64,000 nucleotides of DNA from Acholoe squamosa. Taxonomy: Eukaryota; Annelida; Polychaeta; Phyllodocida; Polynoidae. Location of the stretch: the NCBI GenBank assembly GCA_949317995.1, contig OX439037.1:22999182-23063181 (forward strand), read 5' to 3'. The notes beneath the pieces are model-generated. The model was not told the DNA's origin and ran no database searches. It saw nothing but the letters and a program-made list of their open reading frames with translations. The position numbers and the translations under genes are program-made. How positions within the stretch are numbered: position 1 is the first letter of the stretch; each line of letters starts with the position of its first letter. Below, in pieces: positions 59,309-64,000 of this stretch.

Positions 59309-60246
59309 CAGGTGGGCAATCTCAGCTACACTAGACTAACTCCTCTTCTGGAGAGGTTTCCCATTTGTGTATCTCTTCACCACTGTTCTCCACCAGCTGT
59401 GCTCCCTACCATGTGGTCATTCAGTGCATCATCTCACTCCCACTTCATGATTAACATACTTTATGGTACCTATGTTTTTTATGAACAAATCTTGCATTAA
59501 GTAGTGGAACCTCCAATGAATATCTTATTATTCACTTCAACAGCTGATCTCCCCCTTCTTTACCCTGTTGACCGGATTGAACCTTGACAAGTCTAGGTAC
59601 ACACCTGTTTAATACATTCACCCCCCCCCCCATTCCTCCAGGTACACTCTAATCTCTGACAAATGTACATACCTCCAGGTGAATACCCACTGAGTAGGGA
59701 CTGGAGAGAGTCATTTTTGGATACCAGGTGCACTACCTGTCCATCCTAAGACTAATTGCCCGAATACCAGTAGGTAATTAATCCCAACACTCCAGGGGTG
59801 ATGTAGTAGATTACCCAGGTGTCCTCCCATAAGGTGCATCAGTCAACTGTCTGAAAGGTGTGAGGGATCATCTAGTGGGGTGTTGCAGAGTGATGGGCCT
59901 TGTTTTGTGAACATAAAAGTCTACCTTAGGTAACTTATGGTTACACGTCCCGTATATCACGACCATTTTTGTGTGAAAAAAAATCCAGATCTCCTCTGTT
60001 TATAAGGGCAAAATTAAATAAATGATTAAATTAGAAGAAAATAGTAGCCGTTCTACCTATTAGTTGCTAGGTCTTCCCAATAATGTCCAAGGACAGTAGA
60101 GGTTTATATGTGCCAGGTGGCTGTCGATCTTTAGCTTAGCCTTGTCTGATCAATCTGATCATACAAGGTTCTCACTGTCAATGATTGGTCAGATGGGTGT
60201 GTCAGATGGGTGTGCCATGTCCCACCTGAGTTACACCTGCCAGGTG
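59309..60246. promoter_or_regulatory. Cluster of CAGGTG/CACCTG E-boxes
   Basis: Eight exact sites lie at 59309, 59676, 59725, 59816, 60114, 60223, 60234 and 60241, against about 0.5 expected in 940 bp. This E-box is bound by Snail, ZEB and E-protein type factors in animals. The word is generally common in the window, so part of the excess may be compositional. Confidence 0.4.
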
Positions 60247-60411
60247 TGATCACAAACTGAACAATTTAAGGACCACCTTGATCAATCTGGGTCTGGATGT
60301 AAAGGTACGGTGGCTGCACGCTATCATGCATTAGATGTGCTGAGAAAAGGGTTGAACGGTTGATATTGGTACCAGCTCACGGAATATGACGTCCCTGGTC
60401 ACTTTAAACCT

Positions 60412-60634
60412 TTAACCCATTGAGGGCTAGCATCGACTATAGTCGACACCATGGTAGGACTAGCATTGACTATAGTCGACACCATGGCAGGCCTAGCGTC
60501 AACTATAGTCGATGCCAGTTATATAGGATTAGTATAGGAATTGAAAATAGGCTCGTCCTCTAGGAACTATACTTTTTTCAGAGGCCGTCCCCATGGCCAG
60601 GGCAACAACTTTTGCTCTGCCCTTAAAGGGTTAA
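60412..60634. mobile_element. TTAA-flanked MITE with GACTATAGTC tandem array
   Basis: TTAA at 60412-60415 is followed by CCCATTGAGGGCTAGC, and CTCTGCCCTTAAAGGG precedes TTAA at 60631-60634. The 215-bp body starts with three tandem units (60425-60456, 60457-60489, 60490-60518) centred on the perfect palindrome GACTATAGTC or a one-base variant. Termini resemble those of the larger palindromic family, so it may be a related subfamily. Confidence 0.75.
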
Positions 60635-63600
60635 GGGGCACATTGATGCATCTATAGTCTCCTGTGCATTTGTTTTTAGGATGCACTTATGTAGTTCTGG
60701 TAAACCTGCTCTCCAGGAATGCATCGATAGTACATATAAATAGCACTATAATATATACACGCCAAGGCCACCTTCATCTGTCATGATGTTGGTGCTCTCT
60801 TAAATGAGCTGCTCTCATGTACGGGGTATAGCCCCCCCCCACCCAACCTGTAATCACCAAGGACAGGACTAGTTCATCAGGGGTGGGTCCATGAGGAGAA
60901 AATGATATAAACAAGAACAATGTATATATAAATCCTTACCCTTCAGATACCTGTCATGGAGATGAGGTTTTCGACCTTGCTTTCAGAATGCTCTGCATGG
61001 CAGTAACTATAGATTGTCTCACAAGGAGAAATCTCAAGAAGTCCATATTAAGTAGCAATATCAAAGTAAAAAAAAAGAAGGAACAAAGACAACTTTATAC
61101 TTCTACTAGTAAGCGAACACCAAGTCTTTCCAATATGACATTGGACGTATTGGCAATATGCTCGAGCCATACCCTGGGCCTGGGTAAACGCTCGTCCTTC
61201 ATAGGTACTGAATGTATATAATTATATATGCGTGTATAACAGGCATTGCTCAATCCCCACTTTGCCTTCCATTTCCACGAGGATTACTGCTATATCTATA
61301 CCAGGGCCAGACATCTGCTCATCCTGACAAATATCTGCAGGGAGAGTGAGGCTATGCCTACATTAGCCATGAAAATGAAATTTTGTATAAATATTTTTTT
61401 TTATGGTTATCCTGGTCATTGCGCCGTCTGATGACTAGGGGTCGGGATAAGGCCTGGAGATTCAGTGAAAGTCAAAGCTTTTACTGCAGGTATACTTCAT
61501 CTGGACCAGAAGTTACCATGGCTAGGTATAGAGTCTGTGGTATGCAAATAAGATTATGTATATTATAATACAAACAGTTCAGCATACTTCCACATAATTG
61601 GCATATGCAATCATGCTTCCATAACTTCCATTGATGAGGTAGTGATCCACTCTATATAAAATATATGGGTTACATACATATATCAGTCCCTGTTCAGCTC
61701 ATGGTAAAATGTCATTATGTTGATTGATATTACCAGTGATGCCTTATTGATTTGCCACTATGTATACTAAGTTTTAAACGAGGTGTAATTGGGACTGTTG
61801 ATAGATCATCTCCTATCTCTGACATCGCTAAAACTGCAATATTAGGTAATTTTCACGCATGGTATAAATCAATTAACGACATTTCAATATAAATTTGAAA
61901 GCCATCTTCTTTGTGCAGAATAAAATGAGGTAATTTGTTTATTTTCCGACTAAAGTGGTTTGTAGATTTCCAAAGTGGATACCATCCTTCAAAAGAAGAA
62001 CATTCCAATTTGTGGAGCTATTAGATATATAAAAAGAATGACGTTTCAGTACACTGCCAGAGCAGCCATGACTCTGATGTTACCATTACAACACGTCTTC
62101 TTAAAACTTAAACATTTTGTTTTCCTCTAAAGTGGAGTCGTTGCTACTCTAACGATGCTTCAGGCTTTGATGGACTTTGTTGGTGTAAGCCACTCTCCAT
62201 ACATAATCCATCCCTCCTGGATCCTCTTCCTGCCTTGACCAGTTAAGGCGATTCAGAATAAAAAATTGATGATTCGCAGCCTAGATGGTATTAAGGCCCG
62301 GATGGCTGCTTGCAGGAAATGGCCAGAGGGATTGGCCTCTTTTACTCAATATAGGGATTAGACTAGAGGGGTAGGAAGATATGGGTTGATTAGACTGGAA
62401 AGATGGGTGGTAATGGATTAGGGTATTGTTTTGAGACTGAGGGGGTTGGTGGGAGAGATCATGTGCGGTTATTGACAAATTGCAATGCATGGAAGTCAGG
62501 GCATGGGAGGATCGCATCAAGGCACTGCTGTATGCAGTAGAGATAGGGTAGGGGCTCTAGAGGGAAGATAAAGGGTTTGGTATATGTGAAGAAGGGTCTA
62601 ACAGGGTCAGGGAACTGGGTAGGACAGGGAGGAAATTGGGGACAAGAACTGGTAGTGTAGGACACAAGGAAGGGTGGTGAAAGGGGTATAGGATTGTTTT
62701 GGGGTAACTCAGGGAAATAAATGATATGTATAACATAAATAGATATAATGTCGATGGCAGCTATATTGGGCTATCTTGTTCGGAGCAGCCTACCTTCCCA
62801 CCCTGCCACCAGCAGGAGAACCCCCGGGGATTACTTATCAGATTCAAACTAGCCGCAAATCAGAGACTGCTTGTTCCAAGTCCGTTATCATTGCCTCAGC
62901 TGGTAGGCAGTGGGGGCTGAAGGCAAGGCACCAATTGTCGTTATAGTAGTCGGCTCTATCCTATGTAGCTGCATACGCAAGTCTGGGGCACGGATTGTGA
63001 TTGCCCCAGGCGCCGATTGGCTATTGTCAGTCACGTGGGGGCACCCCCTTAACGCCTCCTGGTCAGCGTCTGGTGCACACGGGTCTAAGGGGGAATCTGT
63101 AGAACTATCTACTTGGAACGCCTCAGGACAAGATTTATTGTTTGGGGGCACCCTAGGATGTTCACTCAATATTGTATGATATCTTAGGATCTAATATGAT
63201 AGACTTTGACCAGGGGATGGTCAGGTTGATAATGCTGTCGTTGCAATTCAGATGTGTATGGCGTGAATGTATGTAGAGTGACAACAGCAGTGCATTTAAG
63301 ATATTTTATTATGATTTATTAACACTGCAGCAAAGAGCCCAAGAATGAATAAAACTGCCTTGTCCAAAGATATTATTTTTTTTGCCAAATTCTTTACCTT
63401 CTAGCAGGAATTTCTTAATCATGTGTCAATTTACCACGAAATAAGTCATTAAAGTCTTTAAATATCCCACTTTTTGTCAACCAAGGAGTGACATCTCTGA
63501 ACTCATTCGGCATTGCCTTTGTGTATACATACACGTTTTCATGGCCTATTACATGTTCACGGATGCTGCAGCCCACCACTGGGACTCCCACACATAATGG

Positions 63601-64000
63601 CCAAGGACTAGAAGAAACCCTAACTAATAGCATTACATGCCGTATGGATTCCTTCACAGTATGGGCCATATTTGCCCAGTATCAGGTTCTATGGACAGAA
63701 CTGATTCTGCTGCACTAAATGTTGGCTTGCTATGAGCAAATAGACTCAACCAAACTAGCCAACATGCTTGTTTGATCCTCCCATATCCTATTACGTTATT
63801 GTTAGTCATTTATTGTTCTATTTACATATTTTTTTGTTCACAAACGTGATCAAATCCCCTAATGGGACCTTTCTACGGATACTGGAGGAATGAGCTGGGA
63901 GTAGAAACCTGTGGTTACATGGAAATGTATGAAAGATAGATTGGTAGATTCGGAGATGTGTATCTTCTATCTACATAAATTTGTAGCTTATCTGGTGGAG
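60635..64000. other. No recognised feature
   Basis: Plus-strand purine richness at 62280-62720 creates minus-strand open frames with no domain. No repeat termini or splice junctions of note. Confidence 0.45.

Larger units (their letters stand above)
1..64000 (+). other. Probable interior of a very long intron (no coding exon seen)
   Basis: No reading frame in the window shows a recognisable domain, and open frames are short and scattered at the level expected by chance. Three recursive splice-site junctions, all on the plus strand and about 21 kb apart, suggest that the window is intronic sequence of one plus-strand gene whose flanking exons lie outside both ends. Long introns with ratchet points are known mainly in neuronal and developmental genes of flies and vertebrates. 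The host gene cannot be identified here. The alternative is intergenic DNA with three chance junctions, which I consider less likely because site quality, strand and spacing all agree. Confidence 0.6.

Noticed and set aside
62281-62665. Minus-strand open frames of 68-79 codons
   Set aside because: Same cause: a purine-rich plus strand. No recognisable protein.

Overview
This window looks like non-coding DNA from an animal genome, most probably a marine invertebrate. That view rests on moderate AT richness, metazoan-type splice signals, TTAA-flanked and terminal-inverted-repeat (TIR) elements, tRNA-derived modules, a solo LTR, long AT microsatellites and an excess of the palindrome TACATGTA. 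I could not fix the phylum. No open reading frame resembles a known protein; the longest is 170 codons and lies mostly inside a repeat. There are no rRNA genes, functional tRNA genes, CRISPR arrays or bacterial operon features.

The strongest signal is a set of three plus-strand junctions where a good 3' splice site (branch-point-like sequence, pyrimidine tract, YAG) directly abuts a consensus 5' splice site GTAAGTA. They lie at 10615/10616, 31445/31446 and 53095/53096, so they are 20,830 and 21,650 bp apart. This is the architecture of recursive splice sites (ratchet points). A second 5' splice site follows 43, 42 and 40 nt later, which would define a short RS-exon. I found no comparable site on the minus strand. 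The simplest reading is that the whole window lies inside one intron longer than 64 kb, of a gene on the plus strand, removed in steps of about 21 kb.

Layout. 1-10.5 kb: unique DNA with tandem repeats, two long AT tracts and two palindromic TTAA-type repeats. 10.6-12.4 kb: first recursive site, a CpG-rich patch with a CTCF-like motif, and a TTAA-flanked element carrying an antisense tRNA-like module. 14.2-20.3 kb: a cluster of nuclear-receptor half-sites, a minus-strand solo LTR, a CCCGGGG-ended element, a small retroposed insert with a 15-bp target duplication, and several palindromic repeats. 21.6-30 kb: a proline-rich-coding duplication, a 248-bp MITE with perfect 31-bp TIRs, and two copies of a 1.2-1.5 kb transposon with an identical 74-nt tRNA-like module. 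31.4 kb: second recursive site. 36.5-37.5 kb: a 7 x 69-bp minisatellite and a nested hAT-like MITE. 44.4-45.2 kb: a TA-flanked element full of TAAACA motifs. 47-49 kb: tandem repeats. 53.1 kb: third recursive site, then CTCF-like motifs and two palindromic repeats. 59.3-60.6 kb: an E-box cluster and a TTAA element with a GACTATAGTC tandem array. 60.6-64 kb: nothing recognised.

All repeat, motif and splice-site calls come from reading by eye. Family names for transposons are inferences from termini and target-site duplications, not from database matches.
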